From Chitinophagaceae bacterium (lineage in GTDB: Bacteria; Bacteroidota; Bacteroidia; Chitinophagales; Chitinophagaceae): a DNA stretch of 64,000 nt. Made by a program: the position numbers and the translations under genes. This document shows positions 25,161 to 34,537 of the stretch, one piece after another. Every line of letters starts with the position of its first letter. Position 1 is the first letter of the stretch. The notes under the pieces were generated by a model. It was not told where the DNA came from and did no database searches. It saw only the letters and a list, made by a program, of their open reading frames with translations. Location: NCBI GenBank assembly GCA_019752045.1, contig JAIEMP010000010.1:62001-126000 (forward strand). Direction: 5' to 3'.

Positions 25161-27599
25161 ATGCTGGTTTTAAAATTTGGTGGTACTTCCATGGGAAGTG
25201 CAGAAGCAATAAAACAAGTTGCTGCAATTGTACAAAACAAACTGCAAGCCTCTCCGGTAATGGTTGTGGTGAGTGCCATGAGTGGCACTACAGATCAGTT
25301 GCTGAACTGTGGAAACAAAGCTTCTGCAACAGACGAAACGTATAAAGAAGTTTTAAAGCAACTGGAAACAAGACATCTGGATACTGTAAAAGCATTAATT
25401 CCTGTACAGCAGCAAAGCAGTGTGCTGAGTATGGTAAAAAAATATTGTAATGAAATTGAAGATATCTGTAACGGTATATTTCTTTTAGGCGAATCCTCCC
25501 TGCGTACAAAAGATAAACTGATGAGTTATGGCGAGCTGCTCTCATCAACAATTATTCATGCAGTGTTTAGAGCAGGTGGAACTAACGCTGTATGGAAAGA
25601 TGCAAGAGAACTCATCTGCACCAATTCCAACTACAGCAATGCAGCAGTTGATTTTGCTTTAACCAATCAACAGATCAATACATTTGTACATAAAACCAAA
25701 GAGCAACTGACTATTGTTCCCGGTTTTATTGCCAGTGATGAACACGGAGTTACAACTACATTAGGAAGAGGTGGTTCTGATTATACAGCAGCTATTCTTG
25801 CAGGAGCAGTTGATGCAGGCGCTTTGGAAATATGGACGGATGTAAGTGGTATGATGACTGCTGATCCACGTTGGGTCTTTAATGCAAAAATTATTCCTTC
25901 CATTTCTTATCAGGAAGCAATGGAGCTTTCGCACTTTGGTGCAAAAGTGATTTATCCGCCAACCATTCAACCGGTGTTGAATAAAAATATTCCCGTGTGG
26001 ATCAAAAATACATTTGCAGCAGAAGATCATGGAACTGTGATTGAACATAAATCTGAATCCACAAATATTATCACAGGGATTTCAAGTATCAATTCATTGG
26101 CCTTACTTAGCCTTGAAGGAAGCGGCATGGTGGGTATTCCAGGTTTCAGCAGCCGGTTATTTGCAGCACTGGCAAACGCACAGATCAATGTGATCTTAAT
26201 TACACAAGGTTCATCAGAGCATTCTATTTGTGTTGGTGTAGATGTTGCATTAGCGGCCAAAGCAAAAGAAGTGGTAGACAAAACATTTGAATATGAAATT
26301 GCAACAGAAAAAGTAGAGCCGTTGCAGATAGAAGAAGGATTATCTATTGTTGCATTGGTGGGTGATCAAATGCGTCATCACACCGGTATCAGCGGACGAA
26401 TGTTTTCTGCGCTGGGCCGTAACGGTGTAAACATCCGTGCCATTGCGCAGGGATCAACTGAACGCAATATTTCTGCAGTGGTTGCTACGGCCGATGTACG
26501 CAAAGCAGTGAATGTATTGCACGAAGAGTTTTTTGAAACCACAAAGAAACTCATCAACCTGTTTATTGTTGGTACAGGAAATGTGGGAAAGAAACTGCTG
26601 GCACAATTAAAAAAGCAACAGACATTTTTAGAAACACATTTACGTTTGCAGGTGAATATAACGGGGTTGAGTAACAGCCGCAAAATGCTGATCAATGAAA
26701 ATGGTATTCGTCCCGATCAGTGGCAGGAAGAACTGGAACAGGGACAGCCGGCCAATCTGCAGCAATTTGTACAATCCATCATACAAAAAAATTTACGCAA
26801 CTCTGTTTTTGTTGATGTAACGGCAAACGGAGCTATTGCAGATGTGTATGCAACATTACTGGAGAAAAGTATTGCCGTGGTTGCATGTAATAAAGTGGCA
26901 GCATCATCGCAACTCAGTAACTATAAAAAACTCAAACATCTTTCTGCTGAATACAATGCACCATTTTTATTTGAAACAAATGTAGGAGCAGGGTTGCCCA
27001 TCATTGGCACATTAAATGATTTAATGCGCAGCGGCGACAGTATACAGCGCATGGAAGCAGTGTTGAGTGGTACACTCAATTTTGTTTTCAACCATTACGA
27101 TGGCAGCAGGCCATTTGTAGATGTGGTGAAACAGGCGCAGGACGAAGGTTATACTGAACCTGATCCACGATTGGATCTGAGCGGTACCGATGTGATGCGG
27201 AAGATTTTAATTCTTGCACGTGAAGCCGGTGTGCAAATGGAAATGGAAGATATTACCTGCAACGGTTTTTTACCTGAAAGCTGTATGAAAGGAACCGTCG
27301 CCGATTTCTATGAAGCCATGAAAAAAGAGGAAGCACACTTCAAAGCCATTTACGAAAAAGCAAAAGCAGAAAACTGCAAGCTGAAGTTTGTTGCAAGTTA
27401 TAATCAAGGTGTTGCTTCAGTTGGCTTGCAGCATATTCCGCCACAACATGATCTGTATCATTTGTATGGGAAAGACAATGTGGTGTTGTTTTATACAGAT
27501 CGTTATGCCGATCAGCCATTAGTTGTAAAAGGTGCAGGTGCCGGTGCTGAAGTAACAGCAAGTGGTGTGTTTGCAGATATTATGAGAACGGCCCCCTAA
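25161..27599 (+). CDS. thrA: Bifunctional aspartokinase / homoserine dehydrogenase
   Basis: 812 aa from the ATG at 25161 (MLVLKFGGTSMGSAEAI); the frame to 25107 is not needed. Aspartokinase domain with KFGGTS, TTLGRGGSDYTAA and EIWTDVSGMMTADPR. Tandem ACT domains (about 310-460, with GMVGIPGFSSRLFAAL and QGSSEHSICVGV), then a homoserine dehydrogenase Rossmann fold (FIVGTGNVGKKLLAQL), NVGAGLPIIGTL and GTLNFVFNHY. It catalyses steps 1 and 3 from aspartate to homoserine and is the likely target of feedback control. The final residues AP and stop come from a C-rich repeat. Confidence 0.94.
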   Translation: MLVLKFGGTSMGSAEAIKQVAAIVQNKLQASPVMVVVSAMSGTTDQLLNCGNKASATDETYKEVLKQLETRHLDTVKALIPVQQQSSVLSMVKKYCNEIEDICNGIFLLGESSLRTKDKLMSYGELLSSTIIHAVFRAGGTNAVWKDARELICTNSNYSNAAVDFALTNQQINTFVHKTKEQLTIVPGFIASDEHGVTTTLGRGGSDYTAAILAGAVDAGALEIWTDVSGMMTADPRWVFNAKIIPSISYQEAMELSHFGAKVIYPPTIQPVLNKNIPVWIKNTFAAEDHGTVIEHKSESTNIITGISSINSLALLSLEGSGMVGIPGFSSRLFAALANAQINVILITQGSSEHSICVGVDVALAAKAKEVVDKTFEYEIATEKVEPLQIEEGLSIVALVGDQMRHHTGISGRMFSALGRNGVNIRAIAQGSTERNISAVVATADVRKAVNVLHEEFFETTKKLINLFIVGTGNVGKKLLAQLKKQQTFLETHLRLQVNITGLSNSRKMLINENGIRPDQWQEELEQGQPANLQQFVQSIIQKNLRNSVFVDVTANGAIADVYATLLEKSIAVVACNKVAASSQLSNYKKLKHLSAEYNAPFLFETNVGAGLPIIGTLNDLMRSGDSIQRMEAVLSGTLNFVFNHYDGSRPFVDVVKQAQDEGYTEPDPRLDLSGTDVMRKILILAREAGVQMEMEDITCNGFLPESCMKGTVADFYEAMKKEEAHFKAIYEKAKAENCKLKFVASYNQGVASVGLQHIPPQHDLYHLYGKDNVVLFYTDRYADQPLVVKGAGAGAEVTASGVFADIMRTAP

Positions 27600-27619
27600 A
27601 TTTCCCAAAGGGGAACTTT
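27591..27619. repeat. C-rich palindromic dispersed repeat at the thrA end
   Basis: GCCCCCTAAATTTCCC...AAGGGGAACTTT. It provides the last codons and the stop of thrA. Same family as 8620-8646 and the left end of 4824-5036. Confidence 0.65.
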
Positions 27620-27656
27620 ATGAACAATTTGATTAATTAAATCATCATCTATTTTA

Positions 27657-28655
27657 ATGAAAAGTTCAGATCATACTAAAACGAATCATATGTCGGAGGT
27701 TAAATCCTCCCCCTCCGGGGGAGTTAGAGGGGGCTTTGTTTTAGTTCAATGCCCTGCAACAGTTGCCAACCTTGTTTGCGGTTTTGATATTTTAGGAATG
27801 GCCTTAGCCGAACCCTATGATATCATGAAACTGAAATTGATTGATGAACCAAAAGTGATCATCACAAACAAGGATGCATATAATTTGCCAACAGACGCTG
27901 AAAAAAATGTTGCAGGTGTTGTATTACTTTCTGTCATGGAAAAAATGAACAACCAATTTGGCTTTGAAGTAGAAATTACAAAACAGATTAAACCGGGCAG
28001 TGGTTTAGGATCAAGTGCTGCAAGTGCTGCAGGTGCTGCAGTTGCAGCCAATCATTTGCTGAATCATATTTTTTCAAGAGAGGAGCTGGTGCAGTTTGCA
28101 ATGAACGGAGAAAAACTGGCGAGTGGTGTAAAGCATGCAGATAACATTACGCCCTGCATAACAGGTGGTGTTACCTTGATTCGCTCCATTCATCCGTTGG
28201 ATATTGTTCAACTCCATTCACCTCCTTTATTTGTTACTGTAGTGCATCCGCAAATAGAAGTAAAAACAAGTGATGCCCGTCAAATCCTGCGTAAAGAAGT
28301 GTTACTGAAAGATGCCATTAAACAATGGGGCAATATTGCCGGACTGGTTGCAGGTTTTGAGAAAGCTGATACCGATCTCATTGGCAGAAGTTTGGAAGAT
28401 GTGATCATTGAACCTGTGCGCAGCATATTAATTCCGGGCTTTGATGAAATCAAAACAAAAAGTAAAGAAGCAGGAGCATTAGGTGGTGGTATTTCCGGAA
28501 GCGGACCATCCATTTTTATGTTGTGCAAAGAAGAAGCCACTGCAAAAAAAGTAGAACAGATTATGCAGGAAATTTTTACGCAACTGGGAATTGATTTTAA
28601 AACCTATGTTACAACCATTGCACAGGAAGGCGTGAAAGTAGTAAATGCGAAGTAG
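27657..28655 (+). CDS. thrB: Homoserine kinase
   Basis: 332 aa from 27657 (or 321 aa from the ATG at 27690). GHMP-kinase features: substrate-binding VQCPATVANLVCGFDILG, the Pro-rich ATP loop PGSGLGSSAASAAGAA, and the C-terminal GGGISGSGPSIFML. It phosphorylates homoserine in threonine synthesis. The N-terminus upstream of VQCPATVANL includes SSPSGGVRGG, which is translated from a C/G-rich dispersed repeat at 27701-27737, so the native N-terminus has been replaced or extended in frame. It lies between thrA and thrC. Confidence 0.93.
   Translation: MKSSDHTKTNHMSEVKSSPSGGVRGGFVLVQCPATVANLVCGFDILGMALAEPYDIMKLKLIDEPKVIITNKDAYNLPTDAEKNVAGVVLLSVMEKMNNQFGFEVEITKQIKPGSGLGSSAASAAGAAVAANHLLNHIFSREELVQFAMNGEKLASGVKHADNITPCITGGVTLIRSIHPLDIVQLHSPPLFVTVVHPQIEVKTSDARQILRKEVLLKDAIKQWGNIAGLVAGFEKADTDLIGRSLEDVIIEPVRSILIPGFDEIKTKSKEAGALGGGISGSGPSIFMLCKEEATAKKVEQIMQEIFTQLGIDFKTYVTTIAQEGVKVVNAK
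27701..27737. repeat. C/G-rich palindromic repeat inside the thrB 5' coding region
   Basis: TAAATCCTCCCCC then a CTCC turn and GGGGGAG, followed by TTAGAGGGGGC. It can fold into a GC-rich hairpin and is translated as part of SSPSGGVRGGF. Confidence 0.65.
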
Positions 28656-28661
28656 GAGGTA

Positions 28662-28740
28662 CGTCACCTCGACGAAGGAGAGGTCTCTAAAAAATGAAAC
28701 TGTCTCCAACTGTAGAGATGTCTCGTTCCTCGACATGACG
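28662..28740. repeat. Imperfect inverted repeat between thrB and thrC
   Basis: 27 nt arms at 28662-28688 and 28714-28740, matching at 21 of 27 positions (blocks CGTCA, TCGA, GAA, GAGA, TCTCT), spacer 25 nt. It occupies most of the 115 bp between thrB and thrC and could form a stem in the operon mRNA. Confidence 0.7.
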
Positions 28741-28770
28741 GACTTAACTTAATCACTAAAACAAAAGAAC

Positions 28771-30117
28771 TTGAACTATTATAGTCTTAATAAACAATCA
28801 CCCATTGCTTCGTTCAAAGAAGCAACCATACTCGGGCAAGCGCCTGACAAGGGTTTGTATTTTCCTGAATTTATTCCGCAGGTTGACAGGGATCTAATCA
28901 GCAATATTGAAAACATCAGCAACGAAGAAATTGCATTTCGTGTAATAAAGCCATACGTTGGTAATGAAATTAAAGAAGATGAATTGTTTCGCATTGTTTC
29001 AGAAACTGTGAACTTTTCCATTCCGTTAGTACAAGTGAATGAACAGATTTCTTCACTTGAATTATTTCACGGACCTACGTTGGCATTTAAAGATATTGGT
29101 GCAAGGTTTATGAGCAGGTGTTTGGGGTATTTTACAAAAGCCGGTATTTCGACTTCGCTCAATACCCGGCAACGGAACCCTTCGACTCCGCTAAGGATTA
29201 CCGTTCTCGTTGCAACCAGCGGCGATACTGGCGGCGCTGTAGCCAATGGTTTTTACGATGTTGATGGGGTAGATGTAGTAATCTTATATCCAAGTGGTAA
29301 AGTAAGCAGTGTGCAGGAAAAACAATTAACAGCACTTGGAAAAAATATTCATGCACTGGAAGTAAACGGAACGTTTGATGATTGTCAGCAACTGGTGAAA
29401 CAGGCGTTTACTGATGCTGAATTGAACCAAAAGTTATTTCTAACATCAGCCAATTCCATTAATGTCGCAAGATGGTTGCCACAACAGTTTTATTATTTCT
29501 TTGCATACAAACAATGGAAGCAGAAGGATCAGCCTCCCGTTATTGCTGTACCAAGCGGCAACTTTGGTAATATCTGTGCAGGTATTTTAGCGCATATGAG
29601 CGGACTTCCTGTAAAACATTTTATTGCAGCATGCAATGCAAACGATGTGGTGCCAAATTTTATGCAATCGCAGAGCTATCAGCCAAAGTCTGCTATAGCA
29701 ACTATCAGCAACGCTATGGATGTAGGCAACCCCAGCAATTTTGTGCGTATTCTTGAATTGTTTCATCAGCAATTTCCGCAGCTGAAAGAAAAGTTCAGCA
29801 GCCTTAGTATCTCCGATGCTGAAACCAAAGCAACCATGAAACGGGTGTTTAATGACTTTGGTTATATCCTTGATCCGCATGGTGCAGTTGGTTTTCTTGC
29901 ATTGGAACACTACCTCACCAATGAACCCTCATTACAAAAAGGAATGTTTCTCGAAACAGCACATCCTGTTAAGTTTTATGATGTGGTAGAGGATGTACTG
30001 CAACATACAATTGAATTACCTGATGCTGTACAGGCCATTATGCATAAACCCAAAGCAGCAACATTCATTGATGCGGATTATGATGCATTGAAAGAAGTGT
30101 TGAAAGGAATTTCTTAA
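28771..30117 (+). CDS. thrC: Threonine synthase
   Basis: 448 aa with a TTG start at 28771 (MNYYSLNKQSPIASFKEA). No ATG or GTG fits in frame, and family members begin at this point. PLP lysine in GPTLAFKDIGARF (K107); VATSGDTGGAVANGF loop; ANSINVARWLPQQFYYF and VPSGNFGNICAG motifs. It converts O-phosphohomoserine to threonine. Between FTK and VTVLVATSGDTGG the protein has an extra run of about 18 residues (GISTSLNTRQRNPSTPLR) encoded by a dispersed repeat; I think it is an in-frame insertion into a surface loop. Confidence 0.93.
   Translation: MNYYSLNKQSPIASFKEATILGQAPDKGLYFPEFIPQVDRDLISNIENISNEEIAFRVIKPYVGNEIKEDELFRIVSETVNFSIPLVQVNEQISSLELFHGPTLAFKDIGARFMSRCLGYFTKAGISTSLNTRQRNPSTPLRITVLVATSGDTGGAVANGFYDVDGVDVVILYPSGKVSSVQEKQLTALGKNIHALEVNGTFDDCQQLVKQAFTDAELNQKLFLTSANSINVARWLPQQFYYFFAYKQWKQKDQPPVIAVPSGNFGNICAGILAHMSGLPVKHFIAACNANDVVPNFMQSQSYQPKSAIATISNAMDVGNPSNFVRILELFHQQFPQLKEKFSSLSISDAETKATMKRVFNDFGYILDPHGAVGFLALEHYLTNEPSLQKGMFLETAHPVKFYDVVEDVLQHTIELPDAVQAIMHKPKAATFIDADYDALKEVLKGIS
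29141..29203. repeat. Dispersed repeat inserted in frame in thrC
   Basis: Two imperfect hairpins, CCGGTATT...AATACCCGG (29141-29169) and CGGAACCCTT...AAGGATTACCG (about 29173-29203), carrying TTCGACTTCGCTCA and TTCGACTCCGCTAA. The reverse complement TGAGCGAAGTCGA is the unit of the tandem repeat at 46306-46356. Confidence 0.65.
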
Positions 30118-30193
30118 TTCCTTCAACAACAAACTGCTTTTTTGAAAAGGTAAATTATGTTTATTCTTTCTTTAGTTATCTTGATTTTTCATC

Positions 30194-31393
30194 ATGATGT
30201 ATTTCCACCTTAACAGTGAAAGTGTACCATTGTTATTCTTCTTTATCAACGGTCTCATCTTTTCTGCATTATTAATTAAAAAAGGTTTTCAGGAAGACAG
30301 TAAGGCTGCTTTGTGGCTGGGATTGTTTGTTTTTTTATGCAGTTTGTATTTATGTCCGTGGATGTGTGGTCATGCCAAGTGGTATTTTGCAGAACCTTAC
30401 CGGCAGATTCTTTTTTATGTACCCACCATGCAGGTTTTATTGTTAGGGCCGGTTATCTTTTTTTATACAAAGAGTTTACTGCAATCTGATTTTCGTTTAA
30501 CCGGAAGGCAGTATTTACATTTATTTCCTGCTGCCGCATATCTTGTTTATAGTCTGGTTGTTTTTATTACAGACAAACTCGTTCTGCAAAAACCTTTTTT
30601 TTATGCTGATGGACGGGATAAAGACCTGGCCGATTGGTATCAGCAGCTTGGCTGGCTCTCCATGATCACTTATGCAGTTCTGAGCATTCGTTTGTACAAC
30701 CGTTACAGAAAACTGGTTGTAGATGCAGTAAGTTTTGCCGATTCCGTAAAGTTTGAGTGGGTAAAACGTTATCTCGTTGCATTTGTTCTGATGCAGCTGT
30801 GCATGGGTGTATTTTTATTTTTATATCCGGAATGGGGAAGTTTTTCAAACAAGTGGTGGTACTACTTACTGTTTTCCATTCTTTCTTTTTATATCGCCCT
30901 GCAGGGATATGTAAATGTGCATCAGGTGAATTTTGAACTGGAACCCATTGTCAAAGCAGAAAATGAAAATACAAATCAGGAAGCGGCAAACAGTGCAACA
31001 TCGGAAAAGACTGCAAATGAAACAGAAGAAAAAAACAGTGGTTTAAACTTTGCTGAATGGAAACAAAAAATCAGTACTGTCATTGAAGCAGAACAGCTGT
31101 ATGAAAATCCACGGCTTTCGTTAACTGATCTTGCAGAAAAACTTCAAACCAATCCTACAACAGTTTCAAAAGCCATCAACAATTGTTTTGAAATGAACTT
31201 TAACGATTTCATCAATCAATACAGAGTGGAGGCTGTTAAAAAAATGCTGACGAAAGGGTTGCATCAAAAACAAACACTGTTGGGTATAGCGTATGATGCC
31301 GGATTTAATTCTAAAACCACGTTTAACCGGGCGTTTAAAAAAAATACCGGTTTAGCGCCCAAAGAATTCCTTGAAAAGATGAACAAAGAATAA
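30194..31393 (+). CDS. AraC-family regulator with N-terminal membrane domain
   Basis: 399 aa. Residues 10-235 hold about seven hydrophobic helices. A polar, Glu/Asn-rich linker (about 255-285) follows, then a C-terminal AraC-type double helix-turn-helix (about 300-399: LSLTDLAEKLQTNPTTVSKAIN and LLGIAYDAGFNSKTTFNRAFKKNTGLAPKEF). It is a membrane-tethered transcription regulator common in Bacteroidetes; the signal is unknown. It lies directly upstream of the secreted serine hydrolase, a plausible target. Confidence 0.87.
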   Translation: MMYFHLNSESVPLLFFFINGLIFSALLIKKGFQEDSKAALWLGLFVFLCSLYLCPWMCGHAKWYFAEPYRQILFYVPTMQVLLLGPVIFFYTKSLLQSDFRLTGRQYLHLFPAAAYLVYSLVVFITDKLVLQKPFFYADGRDKDLADWYQQLGWLSMITYAVLSIRLYNRYRKLVVDAVSFADSVKFEWVKRYLVAFVLMQLCMGVFLFLYPEWGSFSNKWWYYLLFSILSFYIALQGYVNVHQVNFELEPIVKAENENTNQEAANSATSEKTANETEEKNSGLNFAEWKQKISTVIEAEQLYENPRLSLTDLAEKLQTNPTTVSKAINNCFEMNFNDFINQYRVEAVKKMLTKGLHQKQTLLGIAYDAGFNSKTTFNRAFKKNTGLAPKEFLEKMNKE

Positions 31394-31486
31394 AAAATCC
31401 TGTTCCAAATCTTGATTTGAAACTTTCGTGCAGCTTTTAACCTTGATTTTTACAAAAAATCATTTCAACGCACAATGTTTAATCGT

Positions 31487-33286
31487 ATGAAGAAAATTCT
31501 TTTAGCCCTCTGCTTACTCATCGCCATTCAATTTATACACGCACAAAAAAAACAGGTAAAAGCCCGGATCAAATCGGTTGAAAACGGTTTGATTCCTCTT
31601 GTGCCCGTAAAAGGGTTTAAGAGCTGGACGATTGAAGAACGGATGAAGCATCATAACATCCCCGGTGTTAGTATTGCCGTTATCAACAATTTTAAAGTAG
31701 AATGGGTGAAGGCGTATGGATGGGCTGATACAGTTCGTAAAATTCCAATGACCACTCAAACGATGCTATCAGCAGGTTCAATCAGTAAAATGCTGATGGC
31801 TGCGGGAGCATTGAAAATGGTTGAGCAACAAAAACTCCATTTAGATCAACCCATTAATCAGTTTCTCAGTTCATGGAAATTGGGAGAGAATGATTTTACA
31901 GCAAAGACTCCGGTTACGCTGCGTATGCTGCTGAGTCATACTGCCGGCACTTCCCAATCTGCTTATTTTGGGTATGAAGCTGATCTGGCCCGTTTTCCAT
32001 CACTTGTAGAAATTTTAGACGGCCGTTCGCCCGATGGTACAAGGCGGGTTGCAGTTGTAAAAGAACCCAATACAGGGTTTCAGTATTCAGGTGGTGGAAG
32101 TTTAGTGGCACAGCTTGCGATGATGGATGTAAGTAAAATGGCTTTTGAACCGTTGATGCGCAGTTTAGTGTTTGATCCGCTGGGTATGAGTGCAGCTACA
32201 TTTGAACAACCGCTTACCGAAAAATATGCAAAACGGGCTTCATGGGGTTATCAGGATGTTTCCTGGTACAAAGGCACTCCTTATGTATATCCGCAACAGG
32301 CAGCAGCCGGTTTATATGCAACAGCGGGTGATTTAGCAAAGTTTATTGTTGATCTGCAGTTGTCTTATTATGGCCGTGGAAAAATTTTAAGCAAAGACAT
32401 GCTTAAACAAATGATGCAGCCGCAGGCAATTTTCTCAGAGGGAAATGTTTCAAAAGAACAGATCGCTGTCGGACCGTTTTTATATCAACGTCCGGATAAT
32501 ACAGAAGACAAGGGCATCTATTTCAATTTTGATGGTGCCAATGCAGGCTTCATTGCATCTGCTATGGGTAATCTTACAGAAGGATATGGTGTGGTGATCA
32601 TGGTTAATTCCGGCAACGATTATAATGGTCTCTGTAAAGAACTCCGCCGTGCAGTTGCAAAAACCTATGGTTGGTATAAATTCTTGCCCGATGAGATTAC
32701 ACCTGTGCAATTAGATACAGTTCTGTTGAACAGTTACACAGGCAGATATCGTAAAAACGAAAACGAAGTGGTATATGTAAGCAGGGAAGGAGATCACTTA
32801 CTTGTTCGTTACAATAACAGTCTGCCAATTTATACTTTCCCAATGCAAAAAGATACGGTTGTATTTACTGATTACAATATCAAAGGCTGGTTCAGCCGCA
32901 ATGCACAGGGACAGGTTACAGGTATACAGAATCAGTATCAGACACAGGCCATGCCACGTATGAAAGACGATGAGTTCTCCATAGAAGAACTTTTTAATCT
33001 CAAACGATATGAAGATGCAAAAGTGCTGTTAAGGAAAATCAATGCAGACGAAAATCAACTTACTTATTTAGCGTATGAAAAAAGCAAACACTTTGAAGCT
33101 GCAAAAGCAATATTAGAAGTTGCAGAAGAACGTTTCCCTAACTCAGTGATGGTGTTGGCTAATTTCGCTAAACTTTATCTGCTTTACAACAACAGGTCAA
33201 AAGCATTGGAGTATGGAGAGCGTGCATTGAAAATTGATCCAGCCAACAAAGAATTAAGAGAGCAGGTTCAACTGCTGAAGCAGTAA
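31487..33286 (+). CDS. Secreted serine hydrolase, beta-lactamase/PBP4*-like, with C-terminal TPR-like segment
   Basis: 599 aa from the ATG at 31487 (an ATG at 31475 is also possible). Signal peptide MKKILLALCLLIAIQFIHAQ. Class C beta-lactamase fold with the SxxK motif in LSAGSISKMLMAAGAL, a YSG variant of the YxN motif (FQYSGGGSLVAQL) and a third-motif region around FDGANAGFIASA. A DUF3471-like beta domain follows (TGRYRKNENEVVYV). The last ~100 residues have TPR character (AKAILEVAEERFPNSVMVLANFAKLYL). Probably a periplasmic esterase or peptidase; true beta-lactamase activity is unlikely to be its role. Confidence 0.82.
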   Translation: MKKILLALCLLIAIQFIHAQKKQVKARIKSVENGLIPLVPVKGFKSWTIEERMKHHNIPGVSIAVINNFKVEWVKAYGWADTVRKIPMTTQTMLSAGSISKMLMAAGALKMVEQQKLHLDQPINQFLSSWKLGENDFTAKTPVTLRMLLSHTAGTSQSAYFGYEADLARFPSLVEILDGRSPDGTRRVAVVKEPNTGFQYSGGGSLVAQLAMMDVSKMAFEPLMRSLVFDPLGMSAATFEQPLTEKYAKRASWGYQDVSWYKGTPYVYPQQAAAGLYATAGDLAKFIVDLQLSYYGRGKILSKDMLKQMMQPQAIFSEGNVSKEQIAVGPFLYQRPDNTEDKGIYFNFDGANAGFIASAMGNLTEGYGVVIMVNSGNDYNGLCKELRRAVAKTYGWYKFLPDEITPVQLDTVLLNSYTGRYRKNENEVVYVSREGDHLLVRYNNSLPIYTFPMQKDTVVFTDYNIKGWFSRNAQGQVTGIQNQYQTQAMPRMKDDEFSIEELFNLKRYEDAKVLLRKINADENQLTYLAYEKSKHFEAAKAILEVAEERFPNSVMVLANFAKLYLLYNNRSKALEYGERALKIDPANKELREQVQLLKQ

Positions 33287-33333
33287 GAGTTGCAGCAGTT
33301 TTTTACGGCATTTGATTTATTTCTGACTTACTG

Positions 33334-33370
33334 AAAAGAGTTGCAATGCAAGTGCAGCTCTTTTTTATTT
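33334..33370 (+). terminator. Intrinsic terminator of the serine hydrolase gene
   Basis: Arms AAAAGAGTTGCA (33334-33345) and TGCAGCTCTTTT (33353-33364) with one U-G pair, then TTTTATTT. Confidence 0.87.
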
Positions 33371-33535
33371 GATCAGGTGAAGACTGACAGAAATCGGCTG
33401 CATATCCGCTGAGGCCTCAAAACTGCAGTAATAACGACAAAATTCAACGTGTTTATACTACAGGAATCGGATCTTTTCTGATTTATATTTACATCGTCCA
33501 ATTATCCAATTTTGTAAAACCAATAACCTGAATCC

Positions 33536-33787
33536 ATGAAAAAGCTATTCTTCGATGATCAGGCGCATATTGCCGGTCAGTTTCAAATTGTTGAAGATCA
33601 CACCACACAAATTGCCCGTTTGGCCTTTCACAAAATCAACTCGTACAAACTTTCATTAAACAACGAGGCGTATTGCATGAGCAGGGTTGATCTGAAAGAT
33701 ATTATTAAAGGAAGTCTGCTGAATTATGTAAACCCATTCAGTGTATTATTTGTTCAGGGCTTTTTTAATGATGATGTACGAAACTGA
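33536..33787 (+). CDS. Small hypothetical protein, 83 aa
   Basis: Starts MKKLFFDDQAHIAGQFQIVED and ends VQGFFNDDVRN. No signal peptide or membrane helix. No family recognised. A TATATTTA box (one mismatch from TAnnTTTG) lies about 50 bp upstream. It stands alone between a terminator and the 188 aa hypothetical gene. Confidence 0.65.
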   Translation: MKKLFFDDQAHIAGQFQIVEDHTTQIARLAFHKINSYKLSLNNEAYCMSRVDLKDIIKGSLLNYVNPFSVLFVQGFFNDDVRN

Positions 33788-33875
33788 GCAATCGTATTCC
33801 TCATTTGATTTTAATTTTTATTTCTACATTTCTATCTTGAAATTTGCAGTCTGAACCATCGTTCAGTTTGTGAAT

Positions 33876-34442
33876 ATGCATGATATAGAACCTTTTTACA
33901 ATTGGCGTCACATCTATATAAGTGATGAAGATGAACATTCTCCATTCTTCGGAAGGCAGTATTCTGAGTTTGAGTATACACACACCGTTTACAACTATTA
34001 CATCCATCCGCAGTGGGATGAGTTTGGGAGCAAAACACTTTACCTGAAGATTTTAATTGCCGATTACGAAGAAAAATATGCCATCATCGAATTGCTGGGA
34101 GAGTGGAACGACGCCATTGAAAATGATGTAATGGAATTAAAACGGGAAGTGATTGATAAACTCATGAGCGAAGGCATTTACAAGTTTATTCTCATTGCAG
34201 AAAATGTACTCAACTTTCACAGCAGCGAAAAAGATTATTATGAAGAGTGGTATGAGAACTGTGCCGATGAAAACGGATGGACCATTATCCTCAACATGCC
34301 CGAACAGACACAGTACGACTTTAAAAAACTAAAACTGAACCGTTACCTGGAATTAATGCAGCTGGATAACTGGCGTGTGTACAAACCCTTTCATTTATTT
34401 AAAAAAATTGACGGAGAGTTGAATCTGCGTTTGAGTGTATAG
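33876..34442 (+). CDS. Hypothetical cytoplasmic protein, 188 aa
   Basis: Starts at the ATG at 33876 (MHDIEPFYNWRHIY); a GTG two codons earlier is less likely. It is rich in Tyr, Trp, Asp and Glu, with blocks FFGRQYSEFEYTHTVYNYYIHPQWDEFGS, LYLKILIADYEEKYAIIELLGEWNDAIEND and YYEEWYENCADENGWTII. It looks like a well-conserved globular protein of unknown function; I do not recognise a named domain. No obvious operon partner. Confidence 0.75.
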   Translation: MHDIEPFYNWRHIYISDEDEHSPFFGRQYSEFEYTHTVYNYYIHPQWDEFGSKTLYLKILIADYEEKYAIIELLGEWNDAIENDVMELKREVIDKLMSEGIYKFILIAENVLNFHSSEKDYYEEWYENCADENGWTIILNMPEQTQYDFKKLKLNRYLELMQLDNWRVYKPFHLFKKIDGELNLRLSV

Positions 34443-34537
34443 CTGGCAATACCAACAAATAGATATTTTATTCAAAATTGAAAAATACCCTCCGCATTAC
34501 CGCCACTCTTAATTAGCTTGCGTAAAAATTGAACATC

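Noticed and set aside
31487-33286. Antibiotic-resistance beta-lactamase
   Set aside because: The fold and SxxK motif are shared by many PBP-like esterases and peptidases; the YxN motif is altered and the C-terminal domains do not fit a resistance enzyme.
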